Shown here in pieces: positions 18,291-26,814 of a stretch of 64,000 nucleotides of DNA (position 1 is the stretch's first letter; each line of letters begins with the position of its first letter). The stretch is from Alphaproteobacteria bacterium (GTDB lineage: Bacteria; Pseudomonadota; Alphaproteobacteria; Acetobacterales; Acetobacteraceae). The stretch spans positions 1 through 64,000 of the forward strand of contig JAPLOI010000063.1 in NCBI GenBank assembly GCA_026400815.1, in the 5' to 3' direction. The translations under genes and the position numbers were made by a program. Below the pieces are notes generated by a model, which was given only the letters and a program-made list of their open reading frames with translations, had not been told where the DNA came from and did not search any database.

Positions 18291-19625
18291 CCAGAGCGGG
18301 GCGAGGGTGGCGACGTTGGGTGCGCTGTCGATGGCGGCCAGGGCGTCGCCGAGGGCCAGGGCGCGGGGGGTGCCCAGCAGGGGGGCCACCAAGCCGTCGA
18401 ACTTGGCGCGGATGCGGGTGCCCTGGTGGGAGACGCTGGCGGCGGGGATGCCGGCGTCGTGTTCGGCGCTGAGGGTAGTCTGGTCGGTGAGGCGGATGTC
18501 CATGGCGGCGTGGGTGACGCCGAAGCCGGGCTGGAGCTCGATCGTGACCTTGTCGCGGAGCGCGGTGATGCGGGGATCGGCGGCGACTTCGGCGGTGAAG
18601 CTGTCCAGCCGGCTGGTCTCCAGGCCCGCGAGCGCCATGGCGGCGGTGAGGCGGTGGGAGAACTTGGCTTCAAGGCCGGTGCGCGGGGCGGCGATGTTGC
18701 AGACGCGGTCGGTGGTTTCGTCGACGCGCAGGGTGATGGCGGCGATGCGGTCGGCGGTGAAGGCGGGGTTGGCGCGCAGGGTGCGGGCGGCTTCGATGCC
18801 GGCGTGGGTGAGGTAGCAGGCGGCGTGGTATTTGAAGAGGTTGGCGCGGATGTGCCAGCCGCCTTCGGGTTCGGCGAGGGCTGCTTCGGGGTTGAAATCG
18901 GGCGAGTGGGTTTTCGCGAAGCCTTGCGGGCATTCCAGGCTGTCTGGCCGGGCGGTGAAGCCGCGGGCGGCGAGCTTGGCGGCGAGGAGGCCGTTCTGGG
19001 CGGCCTTTCCGGCGTGCAGCGGCTTGCACATGGTGCCGAACATGGATTTGAGGCCGGCAGCCTGGGTGGCGGCGATGCCCAGGGCGTGGAGGGTTTGTTC
19101 CTCATCGAGGCCCAGCAGGTGGGCGCAGCCGGCGGCGGCGCCGAAGGTGCCCACGGTGCCGGTGGCGTGGAAGCCGACCTGTTCGTAGTGCGCGGGGGCC
19201 ATCACCGGGCCGACGCGGCAGGCGGTTTCGTAGCCGACGACGAAGGCGGCCAGCACTTCGGCCCCCGAGGCGCCGCGGGCTTCGCCGAGGGCCATGACGG
19301 CGGGCAGGATGGCGACCGTGGGGTGGCCGGGCATGGAGAGGTTGACGTCGTCGTAGTCCAGCGCGTGGGCCATGGTGCCGTTGAGCAGCGCGACGGCGCC
19401 GGCGGGCAGGCGCATTGTGCTTCCCCAGACGCTGGCCTGGGGGGTGCCGCCGGCTTCCTCCAGCTCTGCGCGCAGGATGCGGACGAGGTCGTCCTCCGCG
19501 CCGGCCATGGCGACGGCGATCGCGTCCTGCATGCATTGCCGGGCGAGGTCGCGCACTTCCGCGGGCATTGCGGCGTAGGTGAGCGCGCGGGTGCGGCGGA
19601 CGATGCTGCGGGTGAGGTCTTTCAT
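18282..19625 (-). CDS. MmgE/PrpD family protein
   Basis: 447 aa from ATG 19625 (MKDLTRSIVRRTRAL). The family includes 2-methylcitrate dehydratase (PrpD), cis-aconitate decarboxylase and many uncharacterised dehydratases. Seen: LLNGTMAHALDYDDVNLSMPGH with the conserved D-D-H region, GFHATGTVGTFGAAAGCA, and KPLHAGKAAQNG. No methylcitrate synthase or methylisocitrate lyase is nearby, so a role in propionate use is not supported; the CoA-thioester genes around it suggest another organic-acid pathway. Confidence 0.88.
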   Translation of the reverse strand: MKDLTRSIVRRTRALTYAAMPAEVRDLARQCMQDAIAVAMAGAEDDLVRILRAELEEAGGTPQASVWGSTMRLPAGAVALLNGTMAHALDYDDVNLSMPGHPTVAILPAVMALGEARGASGAEVLAAFVVGYETACRVGPVMAPAHYEQVGFHATGTVGTFGAAAGCAHLLGLDEEQTLHALGIAATQAAGLKSMFGTMCKPLHAGKAAQNGLLAAKLAARGFTARPDSLECPQGFAKTHSPDFNPEAALAEPEGGWHIRANLFKYHAACYLTHAGIEAARTLRANPAFTADRIAAITLRVDETTDRVCNIAAPRTGLEAKFSHRLTAAMALAGLETSRLDSFTAEVAADPRITALRDKVTIELQPGFGVTHAAMDIRLTDQTTLSAEHDAGIPAASVSHQGTRIRAKFDGLVAPLLGTPRALALGDALAAIDSAPNVATLAPLWSA

Positions 19626-19713
19626 GGCGCGTTCCTGTCCGGCGGGCGGCTGGGTGCCCTTTGGAATGGAGTATGCGCGACCTCGGCCCGGGCGGGAACC
19701 TCTCTGCCGGCGG

Positions 19714-19854
19714 TCAGCCCTTGACGGTTTTCGGGCCCTGCTTGGTGGCGATGGGCATGGGGCGCGGCGGGGCCGGGGGTGGGGTGTTGCTGACCGTCTT
19801 GGTGGCCTTCGGCTTCTTGGCCTCGCGGCCGCCTTTGTCCCTGCCCTTGGCCAT
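19714..19854 (-). CDS. Small lysine-rich protein (46 aa)
   Basis: Short gene encoding MAKGRDKGGREAKKPKATK, then a Pro-rich stretch and a basic end (TKQGPKTVKG). Such MAKGRDK-type highly basic small proteins occur in many proteobacteria and have no known function. The composition (Lys, Arg, Pro) suggests nucleic-acid binding or disorder, which is inference. The gene lies alone between the mmgE/prpD-like gene and the small envelope genes, all on the - strand. Confidence 0.65.
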   Translation of the reverse strand: MAKGRDKGGREAKKPKATKTVSNTPPPAPPRPMPIATKQGPKTVKG

Positions 19855-19953
19855 GGTGGTGCTCCTTCGCTGGCGCGTGCGGCGCCGAATGAGTGCCAGT
19901 GGTGCACGCTTCGGCGCCGGAATGCCAGGGGTGCTAGGGCCTGATGGTGTCCT

Positions 19954-20052
19954 TCAGGCTGGCAACGGCGTTTTGGGCCTGGCTGCTGGCAGCAGCCGCG
20001 CCGTGGCGAGCAGGAGGAGGAAGGCGACGAGAGTGTAGGCCTGGATGGTCAT
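19954..20052 (-). CDS. Possible 32-aa single-pass membrane peptide
   Basis: ATG 20052 with AAGGGAA upstream opens a 32-codon frame: MTIQAYTLVAFLLLLATARL and a short Pro/Lys tail. One hydrophobic helix fills most of it. It sits 37 bases beyond the stop of the lipoprotein gene on the same strand. The ribosome-binding site and helix support it, but a frame of this size could arise by chance. Confidence 0.35.
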   Translation of the reverse strand: MTIQAYTLVAFLLLLATARLLPAARPKTPLPA

Positions 20053-20089
20053 GGCGGTGTTCCCTTGCGATGCGCGGGGACGGGAGGCG

Positions 20090-20338
20090 TCAGCGCCAGA
20101 CGGGGGTGCCCAGGTTGATGTTGCGGTTGGTGGTGGCGGCACCGCCGACGGCACCGACGGCGCCGCCTATGAGGGCGCCGGTGCCCAGGGCGCCGCCTGT
20201 GAGTGCACTGGCGGCGACGCCGGCGCCGGCGCCGATCATGCCGCCCGAAAGAGCGCGGTCGCCGGAGGTGTTGCCGCAGCCGGCCAGGGCCAGGATGGCG
20301 ATGGCGAAGAGAAGGGTGGCGGGAAGGGCTGTTTTCAT
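20090..20338 (-). CDS. Small glycine-zipper lipoprotein
   Basis: 82 aa. Signal peptide MKTALPATLLFAIAILALAGC with lipobox LAGC (acylated Cys at about 21), then a Gly/Ala-rich segment with repeated small-residue spacing (GGMIGAGAGVAASALTGGA), a glycine zipper that may insert into or pack on membrane. It resembles small 17-kDa-antigen/osmotically inducible lipoproteins. Likely outer-membrane anchored. Function unknown. Confidence 0.8.
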   Translation of the reverse strand: MKTALPATLLFAIAILALAGCGNTSGDRALSGGMIGAGAGVAASALTGGALGTGALIGGAVGAVGGAATTNRNINLGTPVWR

Positions 20339-20526
20339 GGGATGGCTTTCAAGGAAATGACGGGGCGGATTGCCGCGCGCCCTGTGTTGAGGGCGTGTCG
20401 CCAGTCAAACCATGAAATTTGATCTGAATGGATAGGCCCGCCGTCTCGCCCCGCGTCGCAGTGGACGGGGCGGTGCACCTGGCGATTTGCCAGGGTGCGG
20501 CGTGCCGTAATCTAAGAGATGGCGAC

Positions 20527-20548
20527 GGGGTGTATGGAAATACACCCC
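20527..20548. terminator. Short GC hairpin downstream of the enoyl-CoA hydratase
   Basis: GGGGTGTAT (20527-20535), loop GGAA, then ATACACCCC (20540-20548). It lies 26 bases past the - strand enoyl-CoA hydratase stop. There is no T-run, so it may be a terminator or a 3'-end stabiliser. The rest of the 236-base gap (20339-20574) shows nothing else I recognise. Confidence 0.45.
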
Positions 20549-20574
20549 GCCCGGCCGATTTATTATGGTATGAA

Positions 20575-21375
20575 CTAGCAGCCCTTGAATACCGGCTTGC
20601 GCTTTTCGTTGAAGGCGGCGACGCCTTCGCGGCGGTCTTCGGTGGGGGGGAGGCGGTTATAGGCCTCGATCTCGAACAGCAGGGCGCTGGCCAGGTCCAT
20701 CTGCATGCCGGTGTTCACGGAATGCTTGATCTGGCGGGTGGAGAGCGGGGCGTTGCCGGCGATGCGCTGGGCGGTGGCCAGCACCTCGGCCTGGAGGGCG
20801 GCGGGTTCGCAGACCTTGTTGAGCATGCCCCATTCCAGGCCCTGCTGGGCGGTGAAGGGCAGGCCGGTGAGCAGGACCTCCTTGGCGCGCTTGATGCCGA
20901 CGGCGCGGGGCATGTTCTGGGTGCCGCCGGCGCCGGGCATGATGCCGAGCGTGACTTCCGTGAGCGCGAAGCGGGCGGTGGTGCTGGCGTAGGCGAAATC
21001 GCAGGCGAGCGCGAATTCGCAGCCGCCGCCATAGGCCGCGCCGTTGATGGCGCCGATGATCGGGATGGGGCATTCCTTCATCGCGCGCACGCCGCGCTCG
21101 AAGATCAGATGCTGGGCCTGCCATTGCGCATCCGTCATGCCGTTGCGCTGCTTGAGGTCGCCGCCGGCGCAGAAGGCTTTCTCGCCGGCGCCGGTGAGGA
21201 TGACGCAGCGATACAGGCCGGGGTCGTTGCACAGCGAGTCCCACACCGCGAGCATGTCCAGCCCCATCTGGGTGTTCATGGCGTTGGAGACTTCGGGGCG
21301 GTTGAGCGTGATGCGCAGCACGTGCTCGGCGGGTTCGTCGAGCGCGAGGGTCTCGTAGGTCTGGGTGAGTTTCAT
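20575..21375 (-). CDS. Enoyl-CoA hydratase/isomerase family protein
   Basis: Hydrates or isomerises an enoyl-CoA. 266 aa from ATG 21375 (MKLTQTYETLAL). Crotonase features: HVLRITLNRPEVSNAMN, oxyanion-hole segment EKAFCAGGDLKQRN and INGAAYGGGCEFALACD, with both acid positions present (GGCE and TEVTLGIMPGAGG), consistent with hydratase activity. It is divergent from the acyl-CoA ligase at 21461 with 85 bases between, suggesting joint control. Substrate unknown. Confidence 0.92.
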   Translation of the reverse strand: MKLTQTYETLALDEPAEHVLRITLNRPEVSNAMNTQMGLDMLAVWDSLCNDPGLYRCVILTGAGEKAFCAGGDLKQRNGMTDAQWQAQHLIFERGVRAMKECPIPIIGAINGAAYGGGCEFALACDFAYASTTARFALTEVTLGIMPGAGGTQNMPRAVGIKRAKEVLLTGLPFTAQQGLEWGMLNKVCEPAALQAEVLATAQRIAGNAPLSTRQIKHSVNTGMQMDLASALLFEIEAYNRLPPTEDRREGVAAFNEKRKPVFKGC

Positions 21376-21460
21376 GGGGCGTTTCCGTGGGCTGGGCGGC
21401 GGGCTTGGCGCGGCGACCGTACCGGCCGTAGGAAGGCGGGTCAAACGGGCGGGGCGGGCC

Positions 21461-22960
21461 ATGCCGGCGGTGAACTGGGGGCGGGAACTGGCGACCATGC
21501 GCGCGCGCTTCGGCGGGCGGGTGGCGGTGGAGGATGCGGCGGGGGCGGCCAGCTATGCCGAGGTGATCGACCGCGCGGCGGGGCTGGGGCGGCGGCTGCG
21601 GGAGGCGGGGATCGGGCCCGGCGACCGGGTGGCCACGGTGGCGCGCAACGGGCGGCTGGCGGTGGCGATCTCCTGGGGTGTGATGCTGTCGGGTGCCGCG
21701 GAGGTGCCGCTGAACATCGCCTATACCGAGGCTGAGTTCCGCGATGCGCTGGCGATTGCGGGCATACAGACAGTGGCCTGCACGCGGGAGCATGCGGCGC
21801 TGTTCCGTGATGCCGGGTGCGCGGTGCATGCGATCGAGGATCTGGGCGCTTCAGCGCTGGAGGCCGGGTTGTTTCCGAGCGTGCCGGCCGGGGCGCCGGG
21901 GCGGATCGGGTTCACCAGTGGGACGACGGGGCGGCCCAAGGCGATCGTGACCAGCCAGCGGGCGCGGTTCCTGGGGCATTTGCTGTTGCAGGCGAGCCTG
22001 CCGTGGCTGCCGGGTGCCGGGAGCCGCTGCCTGGCGATGACGCCGTTCGCGCATGGGGCTTCGTTGCAGAGCTATGCCTGGTTGAGCCAGGGCGGGACGA
22101 TGGTGCTGCATGACGGGGTGGACCCGGAGCGGGTGCGGCCGTTGCTGGCGGGCGGGTTGGAGGCGATGTTCGCCGCACCCACGGTGCTGGCCAAGCTGAC
22201 CGCGGCGTTCGCGGGGGCGGAGTTGCCGGGGCTGCGGACGATCTTCACCGGCACCGCGCCGTTGCCGCCGCTGCTGTATGGGCGGGTGCGCGGGATGTTC
22301 GGGCCAGTGGTGCGGGTGACGTACGGAAAGACCGAGGTGGTGAACCCGATCACCATCCTGCGGCCGGAGGAGACGGAGGCCTGGTACGCCGAGGGCGGCG
22401 GGGCGGATGGCGCGGCCTGCGTCGGCTGGCCGGGCCAGGGGGTGGAGGTGGTGATCGACGGCGGGGACGAGGGCGAGGTGCTGCTGCGGGCGGCGCATAT
22501 GTCCGAGGGCACGCTGGATGCCGATTTCCGCGTGGTGCCGTGGCGGGCGGATGGGTTCCATGCCACCGGGGATGTCGGGCGGGTCGATGCGCAGGGGCGG
22601 CTGCACCTGGTGGCGCGACTTTCGGATGCGATGAAGTCGGGCGGCTACAAGATCTATCCGCAGGAGATCGAGCGGGCGTTGGCGCCGGCGAGGGATGCGG
22701 TGGTGGTGGGGTTTCCCTCTGACTACTGGGGCGAGATCATCGTGGCGGTGGCCGAGGATGCGGCGCCGGGGTGGGAGGCGGCGGCGAAGGCGGCGTGTGG
22801 GGATCTGGCGCCGTTCAAGCGACCGCGCTTCCATGCCTCGGTGGCGGCGTTGCCGCGCAACGGGCAGGGCAAGGTGGTGCGGCGGTTGTTGCTGGCGGAA
22901 TTGCAGAGGCAATGGCGGCTGGTGGATGGGCCGCGGCCCGTGTTCGAGAGGATCGACTGA
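21461..22960 (+). CDS. AMP-dependent acyl-CoA synthetase/ligase
   Basis: Activates a carboxylic acid to its CoA ester via an acyl-adenylate. 499 aa from ATG 21461 (GGGGCGGG upstream; an earlier in-frame ATG at 21365 would overlap the divergent gene). Motifs: P-loop-like FTSGTTGRPKAI, YGKTE, hinge GDVGRVDAQGRLHLVARLSD, MKSGGYKIYPQEIE, and the C-terminal catalytic Lys in LPRNGQGKVVRR. It overlaps the next CoA-transferase gene by one base (TGATG), so the two are translated together. Confidence 0.93.
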   Translation: MPAVNWGRELATMRARFGGRVAVEDAAGAASYAEVIDRAAGLGRRLREAGIGPGDRVATVARNGRLAVAISWGVMLSGAAEVPLNIAYTEAEFRDALAIAGIQTVACTREHAALFRDAGCAVHAIEDLGASALEAGLFPSVPAGAPGRIGFTSGTTGRPKAIVTSQRARFLGHLLLQASLPWLPGAGSRCLAMTPFAHGASLQSYAWLSQGGTMVLHDGVDPERVRPLLAGGLEAMFAAPTVLAKLTAAFAGAELPGLRTIFTGTAPLPPLLYGRVRGMFGPVVRVTYGKTEVVNPITILRPEETEAWYAEGGGADGAACVGWPGQGVEVVIDGGDEGEVLLRAAHMSEGTLDADFRVVPWRADGFHATGDVGRVDAQGRLHLVARLSDAMKSGGYKIYPQEIERALAPARDAVVVGFPSDYWGEIIVAVAEDAAPGWEAAAKAACGDLAPFKRPRFHASVAALPRNGQGKVVRRLLLAELQRQWRLVDGPRPVFERID

Positions 22961-24195
22961 TGCTGCATCGCAGGGAATTCGAGCCCGGGGCCACGCCGCC
23001 GCTTTCGGGGCTGCGGGTGGTGGATCTGTCGCGGCTGGTGGCGGGGAACATGGTGAGCCTGCAACTGGCGGACCATGGCGCGGAGGTGATCAAGATCGAG
23101 GATCCCGCCAAGGGCGATCCGCTGCGGGCGTGGCGCACCGATGGGCATTCGCTGCACTGGAAAGTCTATGCGCGGAACAAGAAGTCCCTGGCGCTCGACC
23201 TTCGACACAAGGATGGGTTGGCGATTTTGGCCGACCTGATCGCATCCAGCGACGTGCTGATCGAGAATTTCCGGCCCGGCACGCTGGAGGCGATGGGGCT
23301 GGCGCCTGCGGTGCTGCACGCGCGCAACCCGAAGCTGATCATCGTGCGGGTTTCCGGCTTCGGGCAGGACGGGCCGTATCGGGAGCGGCCGGGCTTCGGC
23401 ACGCTGGTGGAGGGGATGAGCGGGTTTGCGGCGATGAACGGGTTCGGCGACCGCGAGCCGGTGCTGCCGCCGCTGGCGTTGGCGGACATGGTGGCGGGGC
23501 TCTACGGCGCCTTCGCGGTGATGATCGCGCGGCGCGAGGTGGAGGCAGGCAGGCCCAATGGAACAGGCAGGGGCCAGGTGATCGACCTGCCGCTGCTGGA
23601 TCCCATGATTTCGATCCTGGGGCCGCAGGCGGCGATGTTCCAGGTTTCCGGCGAGATCCCGCCGCGCACCGGCAGCCGCAGCAACACCACCAGCCCGCGC
23701 AACGTGTTCCGCACCCGGGATGGGCGCTATATCGCGATTTCCGCCTCCATCCAGGCGATGGCGGAGCGGCTGCTGCGCACCATCGGGCGGGAGGACATGA
23801 TTTCGGACCCGCGCTTTGCCAACAACACGGCGCGGGTGGCCAATGCCGCCGAATGCGAGGCGCCGATTGCCGCGTTCATTGCCGCGCGCGACAGTGCGGA
23901 GGTGCTGGCGATCTTCGAGAAGGCCGAGATTACCGCCGCACCGGTGTACGACATCGACCAGCTGATCGATGATCCCCATGTGGCGGAGCGGGAGATCCTG
24001 GTGGAGCTGCCCGACGCCGATCTCGGCCACGTGGCGATGCATGCCGTGGTGCCGCGGCTGGCGGCGACGCCGGGGGCGATCCGCTCCCCCGCGCCGGGGC
24101 TGGGGGAGCACACGGCGGAGGTGCTGCGGATGCTGGGGCGCGATGAGGCGGCGATCACGGCGCTCGCCGCCTCGGGCGCGGTGAAGCTGGGATAG
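22960..24195 (+). CDS. Class III CoA-transferase (CaiB/BaiF family), second copy
   Basis: 411 aa from ATG 22960, coupled to the acyl-CoA ligase. Seen: LSGLRVVDLSRLVAGNMVS, ENFRPGTLEAMGLAP, the catalytic Asp in LALADMVAGLYGAF, then NTTSPRNVFRTRDGRYI and GLGEHTAEVLRMLG at the C-terminus. It is clearly not a recent duplicate of the 14905-16044 gene, since the sequences differ throughout. Together with the ligase and the divergent hydratase it suggests a small degradation module for one organic acid. Confidence 0.92.
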   Translation: MLHRREFEPGATPPLSGLRVVDLSRLVAGNMVSLQLADHGAEVIKIEDPAKGDPLRAWRTDGHSLHWKVYARNKKSLALDLRHKDGLAILADLIASSDVLIENFRPGTLEAMGLAPAVLHARNPKLIIVRVSGFGQDGPYRERPGFGTLVEGMSGFAAMNGFGDREPVLPPLALADMVAGLYGAFAVMIARREVEAGRPNGTGRGQVIDLPLLDPMISILGPQAAMFQVSGEIPPRTGSRSNTTSPRNVFRTRDGRYIAISASIQAMAERLLRTIGREDMISDPRFANNTARVANAAECEAPIAAFIAARDSAEVLAIFEKAEITAAPVYDIDQLIDDPHVAEREILVELPDADLGHVAMHAVVPRLAATPGAIRSPAPGLGEHTAEVLRMLGRDEAAITALAASGAVKLG

Positions 24196-24238
24196 GGCTT
24201 CGTCTTGCGCGCGGCCACCGGCCAGCCCCGCGCGCGTG

Positions 24239-25198
24239 TCAGTAGCGCCCGTTCTCGCGCAGCATCAGCGGCACGAAGCCGAACACGCCGGGGCTGTCGG
24301 GATCGACCAGGACCTTCACCGCCTGCACCTGGGCGGCGCCGAACACCTCCAGCCGCACCACGTTCGGGATCGGCTTCAGCTTCGAATCCTTCAGCACGCC
24401 GATCTGGAACTCGTGCTCGTCGCCGTGGATCACCAGCACGGGGCCGGGGTAGTCCTTGGCGTGGCGCGCCACCGCCTCCACCGTGTCGATGAAGCCGGAG
24501 GCCGCCGGCATCACGCCGTAGGGAGTGGTGACATCCAGCGTTTGTGCCTGCCAGGAGAGCACGACGGCCTTGCTGCCGGCGGCCCGTGCGCGGGCGAAGG
24601 TGTCGTCGATCCAGGCGAGGTTGGCGGCGTTGCGCTCCAGGTATTCCTCCGCCGCGCCGGCGCGCGGTTCGAAGTTGTTGTTGCTGCCGACCACGTGGAC
24701 GGTGGCGAACATCACGCCGTTATGGCTCCAGCGCTGGTTCTCCACGAACTTGGCGAACTTGTCGGCCATGGCGCGCGACTGGCTTTCGACCGCCAGCTTG
24801 GTGCGGCCCAGCGAGGCGGTGGGCTCGGGGAAGAACATCGTGCGCAGCTTGGCCAGGCGCTCCAGCGGGTCCATCGCGCCGTTGTTGCGGCGGTGGCAAT
24901 CGGTCCATTCGTTGTCGCCGGGGGTGTAGAGCAGCGGCTGCTCGAAGGTGGCGAACTGGTCCAGCACCTTCTGGAAGATCTCGTCCGAGCACAGGGTGGA
25001 GCCGGACTTGATGTCGCCAATATGCACGGAGAAGGCGGGCTTGGTGGCGTTGATCGCGCCGATCAGGCGGTCGAACTTCGCGTAGTCGCCGGGCAGGGTG
25101 TAGGGCATGTCGCCGAGGGCGACGAAATGGAAGGGCTGGGCGGCGGCGGGGACGGCTGCGAAGGCGAGCGACGCGGCCAGGGCAAGGCGCTTGAGCAT
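24239..25198 (-). CDS. Exported calcineurin-like metallophosphatase
   Basis: 319 aa with signal peptide MLKRLALAASLAFAAVPAAA. Metal-binding blocks appear in the family order: FVALGDMPY, HIGDIKSG, YTPGDNEWTDCH (GDNE replaces the usual GNH/GNHE), and VIHGDEHEF near the C-terminus. It is probably periplasmic. No partner gene is linked to it and the substrate is unknown. The msrA gene lies upstream on the same strand, separated by a repeat element. Confidence 0.87.
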   Translation of the reverse strand: MLKRLALAASLAFAAVPAAAQPFHFVALGDMPYTLPGDYAKFDRLIGAINATKPAFSVHIGDIKSGSTLCSDEIFQKVLDQFATFEQPLLYTPGDNEWTDCHRRNNGAMDPLERLAKLRTMFFPEPTASLGRTKLAVESQSRAMADKFAKFVENQRWSHNGVMFATVHVVGSNNNFEPRAGAAEEYLERNAANLAWIDDTFARARAAGSKAVVLSWQAQTLDVTTPYGVMPAASGFIDTVEAVARHAKDYPGPVLVIHGDEHEFQIGVLKDSKLKPIPNVVRLEVFGAAQVQAVKVLVDPDSPGVFGFVPLMLRENGRY

Positions 25199-25299
25199 GT
25201 CGGGCTCCAGGATTGGGAGCCCTCACATTGCCCAAGCGGCGGCGGCGCTCAAGCGTCCCTTGAGGGTTTCATGCAATTGTCGCAGAGAGTGAAGGAAGT

Positions 25300-25421
25300 G
25301 GTTCTTTTTTTAAAAAAAGAACCAAAAAACTTTTGTCCGCTTGCACGCGTGCCGGACAGCCTGACACGCGTGCAAGCGGGAAAAGTCTTTTTGCTTCTTT
25401 TTCTTCAGAAAAAGAAGAATC
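25300..25421 (-). repeat. AT-rich three-stem intergenic repeat, copy 2
   Basis: Read on the - strand it begins six bases after the msrA stop. Stem A occupies 25394-25417 (11 bp). The central stem is a perfect 15-bp pair, CCGCTTGCACGCGTG (25337-25351) with its complement at 25365-25379, unrelated in sequence to copy 1 but in the same place. Stem B is a perfect 24-base palindrome, 25300-25323. AAGTCTTTTTG and CAAAAAACTT again flank the centre. Confidence 0.85.
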
Positions 25422-25427
25422 CTTCCC

Positions 25428-25973
25428 TTAAGCTGCCGCCGGCTTGAGCCGATCGGCGAAGCTCTTGCGGAACTTCATCACCTTCGGCGCCACCACGGCA
25501 CGGCAGTAGCCGGACCAGGGATTGCGGGCGAAGTAGTTGTGGTGCTCCGGCTCGGCCGGCCAGAACTTCGCCAGCGGCTCGATGTCGGTGACCGCCTTGC
25601 CGTCCCAGATGCCGGCGGCGTCGATCTCGGCGATCATCTTCTCCGCGGCTTCGCGCTGGGCATCGTTGTGCGTGAGGATGATGGAGCGGTATTGCGGGCC
25701 GATGTCGTGGCCCTGGCGGTCTTTCGTGGTGGGATCGTGGATGGTGAAGAAGACCCGCAGCAGGTCTTCGAAGCTGACCTCGGCGTCGTCGTAGGTGATC
25801 TGCACCACCTCGGCGTGGCCGGTGGTCTTGGCGCAGACTGCCTCGTAGCTGGGGTTTTCGACATGGCCGCCGGCATAGCCGCTCATGACCGCGCTGACGC
25901 CGCGCAGGCCGAGATACACCGCCTCCAGGCACCAGAAGCAGCCGCCGCCGAGCGTTGCGAGTTGTTGGGCCAT
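25428..25973 (-). CDS. msrA: Peptide-methionine (S)-S-oxide reductase
   Basis: Repairs oxidised methionine. 181 aa from ATG 25973. N-terminal catalytic motif GGGCFWCLEAVY with the nucleophilic Cys, then GYAGGHVENPSYEAVC, QYRSIIL, and a C-terminal SGYCRAVVAPKV whose Cys is a likely resolving residue. Length and motifs are those of a single-domain MsrA; there is no MsrB fusion. Divergent from the crotonase gene at 26044. Confidence 0.95.
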   Translation of the reverse strand: MAQQLATLGGGCFWCLEAVYLGLRGVSAVMSGYAGGHVENPSYEAVCAKTTGHAEVVQITYDDAEVSFEDLLRVFFTIHDPTTKDRQGHDIGPQYRSIILTHNDAQREAAEKMIAEIDAAGIWDGKAVTDIEPLAKFWPAEPEHHNYFARNPWSGYCRAVVAPKVMKFRKSFADRLKPAAA

Positions 25974-26043
25974 CGCGTCCTCCTGTGATTGGTCATAGGT
26001 TGGCATGGTGTGTTCGCTTGTCCAGCCGGGAGGAAGACGCCGC

Positions 26044-26814
26044 ATGGCGCAGATCGTGACAACGTTCGAGGAACGGGCAGAGGGGCGGGTGGCCCGCGTG
26101 GTGATCGACAACGCGGTGAAGCTGAACGTGCTGAATTCCGCGCTGTCTGCGGAGCTGGAGGCGGCGTTTCGCGGGCTGGCCGGTGCGCCGGGGCTGCGGG
26201 CGGTGGTGCTGGCGGGCGAAGGCGGCCGGGCGCTGATCGGCGGGGCGGATATCCGCGAGATGGCGGGGCTGACGCCGGTGACGGCGCGGGCGTTCATCAC
26301 CCAGCTGCACAATGTCTGTGGGGCGATCCGGGCGCTGCCGGTGCCGGTGATCGCGCGGATGCAGGGCTATTGCCTCGGTGGTGGGCTGGAGGTGGCGGCG
26401 GCGTGCGATATGCGCATTGCCAGCGACGATGCGGTGATGGGCATGCCGGAGGTGCGGGTGGGCATTCCCAGCGTGATCGAGGCGGCGTTGCTGCCGCAGC
26501 TGATCGGCTGGGGGCGGACACGGCGCATCCTGATGACCGGGGAGACGTTCGACGCGCAGAAGGCGCTGGCCTGGGGCATGGTGGAGGAGGTGGTGCCGGT
26601 GGCGGAGCTGGATGCGACGATCGGGCGGGTGCTGGACGACCTGCTGGCCGGTGCGCCGCATGCGCTGGCACTGCAGAAGCGGCTGATCGGCGAGTGGGAG
26701 GAGCGCGGCATGGCCGGGGCCATCGCGGCGGGGATCGATGCCTTCGCGGAGGCCTGGACCACGCCGGAGCCCGGCGCGCGGATGCGGCATTTCCTGGAGA
26801 GCAAGCGCAAGTGA
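26044..26814 (+). CDS. Enoyl-CoA hydratase/isomerase family protein, second copy
   Basis: 256 aa from ATG 26044. Crotonase motifs: RALIGGADIREMAGL (oxyanion hole), QGYCLGGGLEVAAACDMRIAS and PEVRVGIPSVIEAALL, where PS replaces the usual PGAGG. Both acidic positions (GLE and PEV) are present. The changed loop suggests a substrate other than short-chain enoyl-CoA. The stop overlaps the GTG start of the next gene (GTGA). Confidence 0.9.
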   Translation: MAQIVTTFEERAEGRVARVVIDNAVKLNVLNSALSAELEAAFRGLAGAPGLRAVVLAGEGGRALIGGADIREMAGLTPVTARAFITQLHNVCGAIRALPVPVIARMQGYCLGGGLEVAAACDMRIASDDAVMGMPEVRVGIPSVIEAALLPQLIGWGRTRRILMTGETFDAQKALAWGMVEEVVPVAELDATIGRVLDDLLAGAPHALALQKRLIGEWEERGMAGAIAAGIDAFAEAWTTPEPGARMRHFLESKRK

